DNA of 19,377 bases from Planctomycetia bacterium (lineage in GTDB: Bacteria; Planctomycetota; PLA2; JAEUHO01), in contig JAUXCH010000011.1 in the NCBI GenBank assembly GCA_030618975.1, positions 1 to 19,377 of the forward strand, written 5' to 3'. This document shows positions 9,242-16,428 of this stretch, piece after piece; position 1 is the first letter of the stretch, and each line of letters starts with the position of its first letter. The notes beneath the pieces are model-generated. The model had not been told where the DNA came from. It saw only the letters and a list, made by a program, of their open reading frames with translations, and did no database searches. A program made the translations under genes and the position numbers.

Positions 9242-9964
9242 CTAGGCCCTCTGGTCGTAGCCCTGGGTCAGAAGGAAGGCCTCGATGAGGCCCATCCACT
9301 CCTCGGTGGGGACGTGCTCGGCGAAGTCGCTCGCCGGCTCACCGCCGTCCTGGAGCACGGAGCCGGAGAGCGCCATGAGGCGGTGCTCGAGCTGCTCGCG
9401 GCTGTCCTCCATCCACTTCCGGGCGAGGGAGCCCGAGAGCAGGTTGCGGAGGTTGGCGGCCAGGTTGGTGGAGCGGATCTTGAAGAGCCAGCCACGCCCG
9501 TAGGGATCGTCCGAGAGGAGCTGCGGCTCGTTCTCGAGCTCCGGGTTGACGGCCACGACCTCGCCGTCGACCGGCGAGATGAGGTCGGCGCCCCGCCCAG
9601 CGACCGCCACGTGGGCACCCTTGCCGCCCTGGCGGATGTAGGAGCCGACCTTCGGCAGCACGATGCCCTCGGCCTTGCCGAGCAGGCGGCGCCCGAAGTC
9701 GTCCGCACCGACGGCGACCGTATCGGGCCCCACGATCCGCGCCCACACGTGGCCGCGGTGGTAGTGGAGCTGCTCCGGCATGTCGAAGCCGGCGACCCAG
9801 ACGGGCTCGGGCCGCGGCTCGGTCTTGAGCACGGCCCTCGCCGGCGCGGGAACTGTCTGCGCAGCGGACGCGGCGGCACCTTCCCGCGCGGTCGTGCGCC
9901 GCGAGACCAGGTAGTCGATGCCGATGAAGAGTGCGAACGTTGCGATGGCGAGAAGAGCGCCCAT
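9242..9964 (-). CDS. Membrane-anchored GcvH-like protein lacking the lipoyl lysine (copy 1)
   Basis: A 240-residue protein. An N-terminal membrane segment (about 3-20) is followed by SRR, which predicts a cytoplasmic body. A variable Ala/Pro linker comes next, then a region like glycine-cleavage H protein (about 66-165): LHYHRGHVWAR, then SPVDGEVVAVNPELENEP (130-147) and DDPYGRGWLFKI. In GcvH the lipoate-carrying lysine sits four residues before the aspartate of this block; here that position is G123 (context VAGRGAD), so the protein cannot be lipoylated there. A helical C-terminal domain (about 168-240) is additional to GcvH. The ATG at 9964 has GGAGCAGG upstream and matches the start of copy 2 (MGALLAIATFAL). 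It is the first gene of the hyb/two-component operon. The function is unknown; a structural or electron-transfer adaptor for the HybAB-like pair is inference. Confidence 0.88.
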   Translation of the reverse strand: MGALLAIATFALFIGIDYLVSRRTTAREGAAASAAQTVPAPARAVLKTEPRPEPVWVAGFDMPEQLHYHRGHVWARIVGPDTVAVGADDFGRRLLGKAEGIVLPKVGSYIRQGGKGAHVAVAGRGADLISPVDGEVVAVNPELENEPQLLSDDPYGRGWLFKIRSTNLAANLRNLLSGSLARKWMEDSREQLEHRLMALSGSVLQDGGEPASDFAEHVPTEEWMGLIEAFLLTQGYDQRA

Positions 9965-10001
9965 TGAACCTGCTCCAGTGTCGAAGTGACGCCCTCCCCA
10001 T

Positions 10002-10017
10002 CGCACGGGCCATACCG
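10002..10017 (-). promoter_or_regulatory. Candidate sigma-54-like promoter of the gcvH-like/hyb operon
   Basis: Read on the minus strand: CGGTATGGCCCGTGCG, with GG and GC separated by 10 bases as in -24/-12 promoters. The -12 GC is 39 bases before the ATG. The paralogous gene has the matching element at 18978-18993, identical at 12 of 16 positions. It departs from the TGGCAC/TTGC consensus at several places, so the sigma-54 assignment is inferred mainly from spacing, conservation and the upstream enhancer-like sites. Confidence 0.5.
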
Positions 10018-10117
10018 CTGTGGGCCCCGGCGCACCCCTGCCGACGTAACTCGTGGAATGACAAGCTGTTGCAAATCCACATTCTCACGTAGCGATGTAG
10101 GAATCCGCGACACGGGC

Positions 10118-10134
10118 CGTGGGGATCCTCCACA
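10118..10134. promoter_or_regulatory. Enhancer-like palindrome A1
   Basis: Minus-strand reading TGTGGAGGATCCCCACG, a near-perfect member of the TGTGG-N7-CCACA family. It starts 115 bases upstream of the -12 GC, exactly as site B1 does at the second gcvH-like gene. Likely binding site for the operon's own NtrC-type regulator. Confidence 0.55.
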
Positions 10135-10219
10135 CGGTCCACACCGCCCCGTCGGCCCCATCCTCGTAAACCACGCACCATCCATCAGTTGCGCATCCGG
10201 TGGGGACTATCACACCGGC

Positions 10220-10236
10220 TGTGGCAACCTTCCACA
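10220..10236. promoter_or_regulatory. Enhancer-like palindrome A2
   Basis: TGTGGCAACCTTCCACA, a full TGTGG-N7-CCACA palindrome centred 102 bases from A1. Its minus-strand form shares the first nine bases, TGTGGAAGG, with site B1. It could also affect the divergent OmpR-type operon. Confidence 0.55.
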
Positions 10237-10516
10237 AGATCCGGCCCGAATGTGGGCCTAAACGCCACGGACGGGGCCCCTGGGGCAGGGAACCGGGCTC
10301 TACGGGCGATCCTGCCGGCGATGCGCCCGGGAGGCGACGGATCAGCGCACGCGTCGTGCCACCGTGCCTCCCTCGGCGGATCGGTTCCCAGGGCGCCACG
10401 GGTCGCCGAGGCCGCTCGTGCCCCGAGCCACGCAGGGGGCCGCACCCTGGGTACCCTCTCCCCGCGCGGCCCGTACGGCCGTCGGCCCGCCAACGGCAAC
10501 GGCCCGGGGGCAACCC
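10237..10516. other. Leader side of the divergent region, nothing clear
   Basis: Completes the 552-base divergent spacer between the gcvH-like/hyb operon and the OmpR-type pair. It should contain the promoter of the plus-strand pair, but I see no convincing -35/-10. Open frames through it are Arg/Pro/Gly-rich shadows without family resemblance. Confidence 0.5.
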
Positions 10517-11197
10517 ATGCGCGTCCTCCTCATCGAAGACTCGGAGCGGCTCCGGACGGCTCTCCAGGCGGGCCTGAGCCGGAGCGGATTCGCCGTGGAC
10601 GCCGTCGGCGACGGCCTGACGGGCCTCTCCTACGCCACCGTCAACCCCTACGACGTCGTCGTCCTGGACCTCATGCTCCCGGGCCTCGACGGTCTCAGCC
10701 TGCTCCGCTCGCTGCGGGCCGAGGCCAACGACTCCCACGTCCTGATCCTCTCCGCGAAGGACACGGTCGAGGACCGGGTCGCGGGCCTCCAGGCGGGGGC
10801 CGACGACTACCTCGTCAAGCCGTTCGCCTTCGCCGAGCTCGTCGAGCGCCTCCGGGCGCTGGTCAGGCGGCGCTACGGCCGCAAGAACCCGCTCGTCGAG
10901 TTGGGCTCACTCACCCTCGACGCCGCGACCGGGTCGGTCCGCCAGGGCGAGCGGGAGGTCGATTTGACGCCGCGCGAGTACGCGCTCCTCGAGTGCCTCG
11001 CCCTGCGCGCGGGCGAAGCGGTCTCCCGGATCGAGATCGAGGACGCGATCTACGACGAGCACACCCTCCCCCACGGCGGCGCGGCCGTCCATTCCGCCGT
11101 CTGCCGCCTCCGCGCCAAGCTCGCGGGCATCGAGGACGGCCCGCGCATCGAGACGCTGCGCGGACGCGGCTACCTCCTCACGGTGCCGGCGAGGTGA
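10517..11197 (+). CDS. OmpR-family response regulator
   Basis: A 226-residue regulator. The receiver domain has E7-D8, phosphoacceptor D51 (in VVVLDLMLPGLDG) and K101 (YLVKPF), and the C-terminal winged helix spans about 126-224 (LTPREYALLECLALRAGE, GRGYLL). When phosphorylated it should bind DNA and control transcription; the regulon is unknown. The ATG was chosen because the receiver fold begins MRVLLIEDSE there, with a GGGGG ribosome-like run 6 bases upstream; the longer open frame is not family-like. The stop overlaps the GTG start of the kinase by 4 bases. It is divergent from the gcvH-like/hyb operon. Confidence 0.95.
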   Translation: MRVLLIEDSERLRTALQAGLSRSGFAVDAVGDGLTGLSYATVNPYDVVVLDLMLPGLDGLSLLRSLRAEANDSHVLILSAKDTVEDRVAGLQAGADDYLVKPFAFAELVERLRALVRRRYGRKNPLVELGSLTLDAATGSVRQGEREVDLTPREYALLECLALRAGEAVSRIEIEDAIYDEHTLPHGGAAVHSAVCRLRAKLAGIEDGPRIETLRGRGYLLTVPAR

Positions 11198-12759
11198 CGT
11201 CGCTCCGCCTCCGCCTGCTCGTCCCCCTCGGCGTGGGCCTGGGCGCTCTCCTCGTCGCCGGCGGCGTGCTCGTCTACGGAGCGGTCGGCGCCGCCCTGGG
11301 CGCGGGCTTCGACGCGACGCTCCTCGAGAAGGCGCAGGCGCTGGCGCTCCACCTGGAGCTGCGGGTCGAACCGGAGCAGCGCTCGCGCATGGAAGCGCTC
11401 GGCGCGGAGGCCTTCGACGGGGCGCCGGTGGACGGGGTCGACACCAGTGCTCGGCGCGAGCTCCTCCGGCTCGCCGCGTCGGCCTTCGCCGTCCACCTGG
11501 CCGATCGAGGCCGCCTCGACCCCGCCTACGCGGCGGCCGAGGGCGCGGCGTACTACGAGATCCGGATGGGCGACGGCCGCGAGCTGGCGCGCTCGCCCTC
11601 GCTCGGCGACGCACACCTCGCCGTCGACGCCCCGCCCGGTGAGAAGAGGATCCACGCGGACCTCGTGCTGCCGGACGGCCGGCCGGGTCGCGCGGTCGTG
11701 CTGACGAGGGTCGCGGCTTCGTTCTCCGACGAGGCCCGGCAGCGCGCGTGGCGCGAGATCCGCGGCTCGGAGCCCATCCCGGCCCTCACGGCGACCGTGG
11801 TGGTGGCCGAGGCCACGGAGGAGGTCGACGCCTTCCTCTCCACGCTGCTGAGAGCGCTGCTCGGCCTCCTCGTCCTCCTGGTCGTCGGCGGCGCGGTGCT
11901 CGCGTTCGTCCTCGTCCGACGCGGACTCGCCCCGCTGGACGACCTCCGCCGGCAGATCGCCGCGCTCGATCCGTCGGCCCTGGACGAGCGGATCCGTCTC
12001 GAGGCGCCCCCGAGCGAGCTGGCACCCGTCGTCGACGCCCTGAACCAGCGCCTCGACGCCCTCGAGGAGACCTTCGAGCGCGAGCGCAGGACCACCGCCC
12101 ACATCGCGCACGAGTTGAGGACCCCCATCGCGGAGCTCAGGACCCTCACGGAGGTCGCCCTCCAGTTCCCCGACGACGCGGCGCTGACGAAGCAGAGCCT
12201 CGCCGAGGGCCACGACGCCGCGCTGCACATGTCGAAGGTCGTCGAGGCGGTGCTGCGTCTGGCACGTGCGCGGGCGTCCGACGAGGCGTCCCGGGCCGAA
12301 CGCCTGGAGCTGCACTCCCTCGTCGAGGCGATCTGGGAGGGCCTGCGCGGATCGGCGTCCGCGCGGGATCAGTCCCTTGCGTTGGACGTCGGGACCGACC
12401 TCGTCGTCCACGCCGATCGCGACGCGGTCGAGGCACTGCTGGCCAACCTCCTCGACAACGCCGTCCGCCACGCGCCGGAGGGCAGCACGATTCGTGTCGG
12501 AAACCGGCACGCGAACGGACGCGTGGTCCTGACGATCACCAATCCCTCGACCGACCTCGACGAGGAGGACCTCGATCGCCTCTTCGACCTCTACTGGAGG
12601 AAGGACGCCGCGCGCTCCGCGTCGGAGCAGGGTGGCCTGGGGCCCAGCCTGGCGAAGGCGTGGGCGCGGGCCGCCGGCGTGGATCTCGCCTTGGCCCTGG
12701 GGGACGGCACCTTCATCGCCTCCCTGGTCTTCGGGGCCGACGGGCCTTCGAACGGCTAG
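11194..12759 (+). CDS. Sensor histidine kinase, OmpR partner, with degenerate G1 box
   Basis: A 521-residue membrane kinase starting with GTG that overlaps the regulator's stop (GTGA). It has a first membrane segment (about 8-32), an extracytoplasmic sensor domain (about 33-215), a second membrane segment (about 217-241), a HAMP-like linker, HisKA with H306 in AHIAHELRTPIAELR, and a catalytic domain with N422 (LLDNAVRHAPEG). The usual DxGxG of the G1 box is replaced by ITNPSTDLDEEDLDRLFDLY (448-467), while a G2-like GGLGPSLAKA (480-489) remains. Such variants occur in some active kinases, but ATP binding may be altered. The sensor domain resembles nothing I recognise. The partner is the preceding regulator. 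Confidence 0.92.
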   Translation: MTSLRLRLLVPLGVGLGALLVAGGVLVYGAVGAALGAGFDATLLEKAQALALHLELRVEPEQRSRMEALGAEAFDGAPVDGVDTSARRELLRLAASAFAVHLADRGRLDPAYAAAEGAAYYEIRMGDGRELARSPSLGDAHLAVDAPPGEKRIHADLVLPDGRPGRAVVLTRVAASFSDEARQRAWREIRGSEPIPALTATVVVAEATEEVDAFLSTLLRALLGLLVLLVVGGAVLAFVLVRRGLAPLDDLRRQIAALDPSALDERIRLEAPPSELAPVVDALNQRLDALEETFERERRTTAHIAHELRTPIAELRTLTEVALQFPDDAALTKQSLAEGHDAALHMSKVVEAVLRLARARASDEASRAERLELHSLVEAIWEGLRGSASARDQSLALDVGTDLVVHADRDAVEALLANLLDNAVRHAPEGSTIRVGNRHANGRVVLTITNPSTDLDEEDLDRLFDLYWRKDAARSASEQGGLGPSLAKAWARAAGVDLALALGDGTFIASLVFGADGPSNG

Positions 12760-12817
12760 TGTCCTGCGCCGGTGGCATGCGGACGTCCCTACGGACGTCC
12801 TGCCCCATGCGAAGGGT

Positions 12818-12847
12818 CCCGGAAGTTCGTGCATGCGAACTCCCGGG
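12818..12847 (+). terminator. Hairpin after the OmpR/kinase pair
   Basis: Stem CCCGG-A-AGTTCG pairs with CGAACT-C-CCGGG around a 6-base loop (one mismatch), 58 bases past the kinase stop. There is no T-run after it, so it is only a possible terminator. Confidence 0.3.
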
Positions 12848-12909
12848 GCGCACGACGGTAGGGCCCGCGCGCGCGACCCGATTTCCGGGCCCTCGCGTGC
12901 CCGGCTTCG

Positions 12910-12965
12910 GGTTCGCGGATTGAGGCTCGTGGCTTTGGGTTCGCGGATTGGGGCTCGCGGATTGG
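12910..12965. repeat. 14-nt degenerate tandem repeat, four units
   Basis: Four adjacent 14-base units of the form GGYTCGYGGMTTKR (12910-12923, 12924-12937, 12938-12951 and 12952-12965), with a decayed fifth unit beginning at 12966. It lies between the kinase gene and a convergent small gene. There is no coding support. Function unknown; slippage-derived spacer DNA is likely. Confidence 0.75.
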
Positions 12966-13002
12966 GATTCCCGGCAACCGACGACGGGTCGGCAGACGCC
13001 GG

Positions 13003-13257
13003 TCAGGGACACCGCTCGTCATCGTCGAGCTCAGCGGATTCGGGAACATCCTGGGCGCGCGAGGCGACGACCACCGTCACCACCTCCCTGCGACACTTCG
13101 CGCACTCGACGGTCAACACGTCCCCGCGGAAGTGCACCCACGTCGGACTCCCGGGGTGACAGTGCGGATGGAAGTACATCTCGCTCGTGTGCTGCGTCTC
13201 GCGGCAGGCCGGGCAACCGCACCCGGTCTGCTCGAGATCTTCTCGGTAGAGGGCCAT
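13003..13257 (-). CDS. Small cysteine-rich zinc-ribbon-like protein
   Basis: An 84-residue protein with metal-ligand-like groups: C13-x-C15-x-x-C18, H30, C33-H34 (FHPHCHPGSPTW) and C52-x-x-C55 (CAKC). It ends in a strand-rich segment and an acidic tail. The FH..CHP..PTW core followed by a C-x-x-C knuckle reads like a conserved hypothetical zinc-ribbon family, but I cannot name it. The ribosome site before the ATG is weak. There is no signal or membrane segment, so a cytoplasmic zinc-binding protein is likely. It is convergent with the OmpR/kinase pair and 200 bases downstream of the DUF1566 gene on the same strand. Confidence 0.72.
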   Translation of the reverse strand: MALYREDLEQTGCGCPACRETQHTSEMYFHPHCHPGSPTWVHFRGDVLTVECAKCRREVVTVVVASRAQDVPESAELDDDERCP

Positions 13258-13457
13258 GCCCTGAGACCGCGCGAGCGGCCCGGGGGGTTACGTGGTCCCA
13301 TCGGATTTCGACGACCGATCGCACTTTCCGGTCCCGGGGCACTCCCGATCCGGACGCATCCCGGCGCGCACCGGCACGAAACCACCGCGGAACGTGAAGC
13401 CCAGGGTGGGGCGATGCGGGTGGGGCGATGCGCAGCACCGCCCGGCTCGGCCGCCGA

Positions 13458-15011
13458 CTACCGCCCGCCGCGTCCGGGCGGCGGCCCGGGCGGCGGCCCG
13501 CGCGGAGCCTCGTCCGCGGAGAGGTAGCCGTCGCCGTCCCGGTCCAGCACGTCGAAGTGGTCGGCCGGTCCGTCGAACTCCGTGCGGGAGACCTGCCCGT
13601 CTCCGTCTTGGTCGAGGCGCTCCACGAAGCCCGATCGCCCGCGGCCCTTTGGTCCGTCCGCGCCGCCGCGCCGACCCGGGCCCCGCCGCGCCTCGCGAAC
13701 CGGCGGCCCCTCCTTGCGGAGCGTCGCCTCGCCGCCCCGTACGCAACGCACGAAGTTGTGGATACGGATGACGTCGCCCTGGGGGCCGCGTCCCTCGGGA
13801 AACGCCGCCGGGTCGCCGTCCTTCGGGTCGCTGCGCTGCGAGCCCGCCCCGTGCACGTCGAGCAGCTGGGGCTCCCCGCCGCGCCGCCGATCGCGCATCC
13901 AGCCCGGCGACTCGCCGAACGCGATGTACACGGCGGCCGATCCCCCGAACGCGTTCGCGTGCGTGGTGGAGGTCCAGACAAAGGGGAAGTCCTGCTTGCC
14001 GTCCTCCCGGATCACCGTCGAGATCTCGAACACGGGATCGATGGCCGCCGAAGACGTGGTATCCGGACTGCGGGTGTAGTCGACGAGGCTCTGGAGCTCC
14101 TTCGCATTGGGCAGCCGCCAGTCGGCGTGCCCGGCGTGCTCCAGCCCGTCGGCCCACGCGAGCGCCTGTTCCCAGGTCATCGAGCCGTCGTCCTTCGGAC
14201 CCGCGGCGAGATGGCCGCTGTCCTGCTTCATCCACGTCAGGCCGGTTGCGCGGTCCGTGACGGTGCCGTCCTCGTTGTCGTGGAAGTCGTTCTTGCCGTA
14301 CCCCGGGTTCCCCCGCACGTACAGCACGTAGAACGTCTTCTCGCGCCGGCCGTGCGGATCGCGCAGGCCGTACCCCTTGATGCGACCGTCGGCGAAGTTC
14401 ACCCCGAACATCGTCTCGTCGCCGCGCATCGTCGTGCTCACGTACTTCGTCGACGTCGCGAACTGCGAATCGATGACCCGCTCGCCCTTCGCAGGGTCTC
14501 CGTACCGGAACCTGAAGACCTGCACGTCGAGGAAGGGCTGCCGGCCCTCCGCACCCCGGCCGCTCGGATCCAGATCCGTGCCGGAGAAGAGGATCAGGGA
14601 GTAGAGCTCCTTGATCGTCGGCAGACGCCAGTTCTCGTAGCCGCCCACCCGACACGCCGAGGCGCCGGCCACCGCCTGGCGAAACGTCTTCTTCTCCCCC
14701 GGGTCCTGCTGCCACATGAGCCCCGTCACGAGGTCGGTGACCGTGCCGTCCCCGTGGTCCTCGTAGCACGGTGCGTTGCCGACGTACTGCGCGTCCTGGC
14801 CGCAGAACGGCTGGCCCGCCGCGGGATACCGGATCTCCTTCCGGGCGTCGTAGCAGCGCTCCTGCGCGGTGTCGACGATGGGGTACGGGCGCTCGGGATC
14901 CTCGGGCTCCGGACCTGCCCACGACGTGTCGAACCCGCAGCAGAGGAGGAGGATCCCGAGCACGCAGGCGCCGAAGCCCCGGACCCGCAATCGCGCTCTC
15001 GTGTTCGTCAT
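13458..15011 (-). CDS. Exported DUF1566 (Lcl-like) protein with C-terminal EF-hands
   Basis: A 517-residue secreted or surface protein. The signal peptide (about 1-32) has a hydrophobic core GACVLGILLLCCG; the cysteines near the cleavage site leave a lipoprotein possible. Two DUF1566-type repeats follow, DGTVTDLVTGLMW (88-100) with NWRLPTIKEL (127-136) and DGTVTDRATGLTW (248-260) with DWRLPNAKEL (297-306), closing with VRCVRGG (421-427). After an Arg/Gly-rich linker come two consensus EF-hand calcium loops, DQDGDGQVSRTE (467-478) and DRDGDGYLSADE (490-501), and a Pro/Gly tail. The ATG was chosen for the signal peptide and a GGAG upstream. DUF1566 domains resemble C-type-lectin folds used in adhesion; the ligand is unknown. 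Confidence 0.9.
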   Translation of the reverse strand: MTNTRARLRVRGFGACVLGILLLCCGFDTSWAGPEPEDPERPYPIVDTAQERCYDARKEIRYPAAGQPFCGQDAQYVGNAPCYEDHGDGTVTDLVTGLMWQQDPGEKKTFRQAVAGASACRVGGYENWRLPTIKELYSLILFSGTDLDPSGRGAEGRQPFLDVQVFRFRYGDPAKGERVIDSQFATSTKYVSTTMRGDETMFGVNFADGRIKGYGLRDPHGRREKTFYVLYVRGNPGYGKNDFHDNEDGTVTDRATGLTWMKQDSGHLAAGPKDDGSMTWEQALAWADGLEHAGHADWRLPNAKELQSLVDYTRSPDTTSSAAIDPVFEISTVIREDGKQDFPFVWTSTTHANAFGGSAAVYIAFGESPGWMRDRRRGGEPQLLDVHGAGSQRSDPKDGDPAAFPEGRGPQGDVIRIHNFVRCVRGGEATLRKEGPPVREARRGPGRRGGADGPKGRGRSGFVERLDQDGDGQVSRTEFDGPADHFDVLDRDGDGYLSADEAPRGPPPGPPPGRGGR

Positions 15012-15093
15012 GAGGATCTCCGGGTCGTACGAACCGCGGTGCCACGGTGTGGGTGCCGAACTGAAACCCCGCGGAGGCGGCTCGGCTGCGGGC

Positions 15094-16254
15094 CTATCGC
15101 AGAGGACGGAGGTTCGCCTCCAGGTCCCGAAAGGCCACCGCCGTGATCTTCTCCGCCATCGGAAACGTGTGATCCCCGAGATGCACGACGCGTAGGGAAG
15201 GCAGTCCGAGATCGTCCATCGCGATCCGCATCGAAGAAGTCGTTCGGGGCGCCGTGGTTCGCTTGAACTCAAAGGCAAGCCGTTTCCGCCCGCGGACCAC
15301 GAGCAGATCGAGTTCCGCTCCCTGGTGGGTAGCCCAGAAGTAGCACTCGTCCCACCGTGCCCCGAGCCGAGAAACGACGGCGCCCATCGCGAAGGACTCC
15401 CAGGAGGCGCCCACTTTCGGGTGGCCATCGAGGTCGAACTGCGTGGGGAGATTCAGAAGACAGTGCAGGAGCCCGGTGTCCTCCAGGTACAGCTTGGGCG
15501 CCTTCACTTGGCGCTTCTTGAGGTTCTCGTGCCAGGGCTGAAGGCGACGTACGACGAAGGTCGCCTCGAGCAGGCCCAGGTACGTCCGCACGGTCGGCTG
15601 ACTCACCCCCAAGGAACGCGCCAGCTCCGACCCGTTCCAGATCTGGCCATGATAGTGAGCGAGCATCGTCCAGAACCGGCGTAGCGTCACGGCCGGCGTT
15701 TGGATTCCCAACTGCGGCAGATCGCGCTGCAGGAACGTCTCGATGAACTGCCGGCGCCACGCCATGCTCTCCGCGTTGGTGCGAGCCAGGAACGACCGCG
15801 GGAACCCACCTCGCAGGAACAGGCGCTGCACGGCGTCGATACCGACCTCGTCGGAACACAGTCCGCCCAGGTGGTGATAGTGAATCCGTCCCGCGAGGCT
15901 CTCGGAGCTCTGCTTCAAGAGGTCAGGCGATGCGCTGCCGAGCACGAGGAACCGTGCCGGTTTCCGCGGTCGATCCGCCAAGACGCGCAGCGCCGGAAAC
16001 AGATCCGGACGCTGTTGGATCTCGTCGAGAACCACGAGCCCCTTCAGCGGGGTCAGCTGGGCCATGGGGTCCTGCAGCCGCACCACGTCGCGGGCGTCCT
16101 CGAGATCGAACCAGTGGACCTTGCGCTCGGAGGCCTTCGCCACGTGCCGCGCAAGCGTGGTCTTTCCGACCTGCCGAGCCCCGAGGATGCCCACGACCGC
16201 GTTGCGCCGCAGGAGTTCCTCGACGCGGTGTAGATGGCCCGAGCGGTGGATCAC
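15094..16254 (-). CDS. AAA_14/DUF4143 family ATPase
   Basis: A 386-residue protein of a widespread ATPase family of unknown role, common in accessory DNA. The N-terminal P-loop ATPase has Walker A GARQVGKT (25-32) and Walker B VVLDEIQ (74-80). A winged-helix-like segment follows (about 207-232, ELARSLGVSQPTVRTYLGLL). The C-terminal DUF4143 part carries E314-L-D316 and E329-F-K331, resembling a PD-(D/E)xK nuclease core. The start is GTG; no ATG fits the frame. There is no ribosome site, and a TATGCT -10-like hexamer lies only 7 bases upstream, so the mRNA may be leaderless. It is preceded by a striking AT-rich inverted repeat. Confidence 0.9.
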   Translation of the reverse strand: MIHRSGHLHRVEELLRRNAVVGILGARQVGKTTLARHVAKASERKVHWFDLEDARDVVRLQDPMAQLTPLKGLVVLDEIQQRPDLFPALRVLADRPRKPARFLVLGSASPDLLKQSSESLAGRIHYHHLGGLCSDEVGIDAVQRLFLRGGFPRSFLARTNAESMAWRRQFIETFLQRDLPQLGIQTPAVTLRRFWTMLAHYHGQIWNGSELARSLGVSQPTVRTYLGLLEATFVVRRLQPWHENLKKRQVKAPKLYLEDTGLLHCLLNLPTQFDLDGHPKVGASWESFAMGAVVSRLGARWDECYFWATHQGAELDLLVVRGRKRLAFEFKRTTAPRTTSSMRIAMDDLGLPSLRVVHLGDHTFPMAEKITAVAFRDLEANLRPLR

Positions 16255-16260
16255 GGCCGG

Positions 16261-16266
16261 AGCATA
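16261..16266 (-). promoter_or_regulatory. Possible -10 element of the AAA_14 gene
   Basis: TATGCT on the minus strand matches four of six positions of TATAAT and would place transcription start at or next to the GTG at 16254. No clear -35 was found; it would fall inside the neighbouring inverted repeat. Confidence 0.35.
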
Positions 16267-16303
16267 CCATGAAATCTCAAACAGTTACTTTGAGATTTCA
16301 TGG
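16267..16303. promoter_or_regulatory. 15-bp perfect inverted repeat upstream of AAA_14 gene
   Basis: CCATGAAATCTCAAA (16267-16281) and TTTGAGATTTCATGG (16289-16303) form a perfect palindrome around a 7-base loop. It is conspicuously AT-rich for this genome and sits immediately upstream of the ATPase start and its -10-like hexamer. Best reading: an operator for autoregulation, possibly through the protein's winged-helix segment, or the end of an inserted element. Confidence 0.7.
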
Positions 16304-16428
16304 TCTTACGGAAGGGGCTTCCGCCTGCGCTTCGCGCCCCCCCTCCCTCTGGCCGCCTCCCTCGTGCCCTGCCTGCACGAGCCCGTGACCAGAGACCGTC
16401 CCCGCGCGGTCTACAGGGGAGGCCCCGC

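Noticed and set aside
9242..9964. True glycine cleavage H protein
   Set aside because: No lysine at the lipoylation position, extra anchor and C-terminal domain, and no gcvT or gcvP nearby.
10085..10195. Minus-strand frame with protein-like text (WCVVYEDG...VWTVW) inside the divergent spacer
   Set aside because: No start codon with a ribosome site; most of the longer frame is antisense to the OmpR-type gene. A similar WCVEY reading near 18970 comes from the shared DNA block and not from a shared peptide.
10364..10516. Upstream extension of the OmpR-type regulator
   Set aside because: Receiver domains begin at the MRVLLIEDSE start; the extension is Pro/Arg-rich with no homology signature.
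12910..12965. CRISPR-like array
   Set aside because: Units are 14 nt, contiguous and without spacers, and no cas genes are present.
16300..16428. Extension of the integrase upstream of 16429
   Set aside because: The upstream codons are low-complexity, while a strong GGGGAGG site precedes the ATG at 16429.
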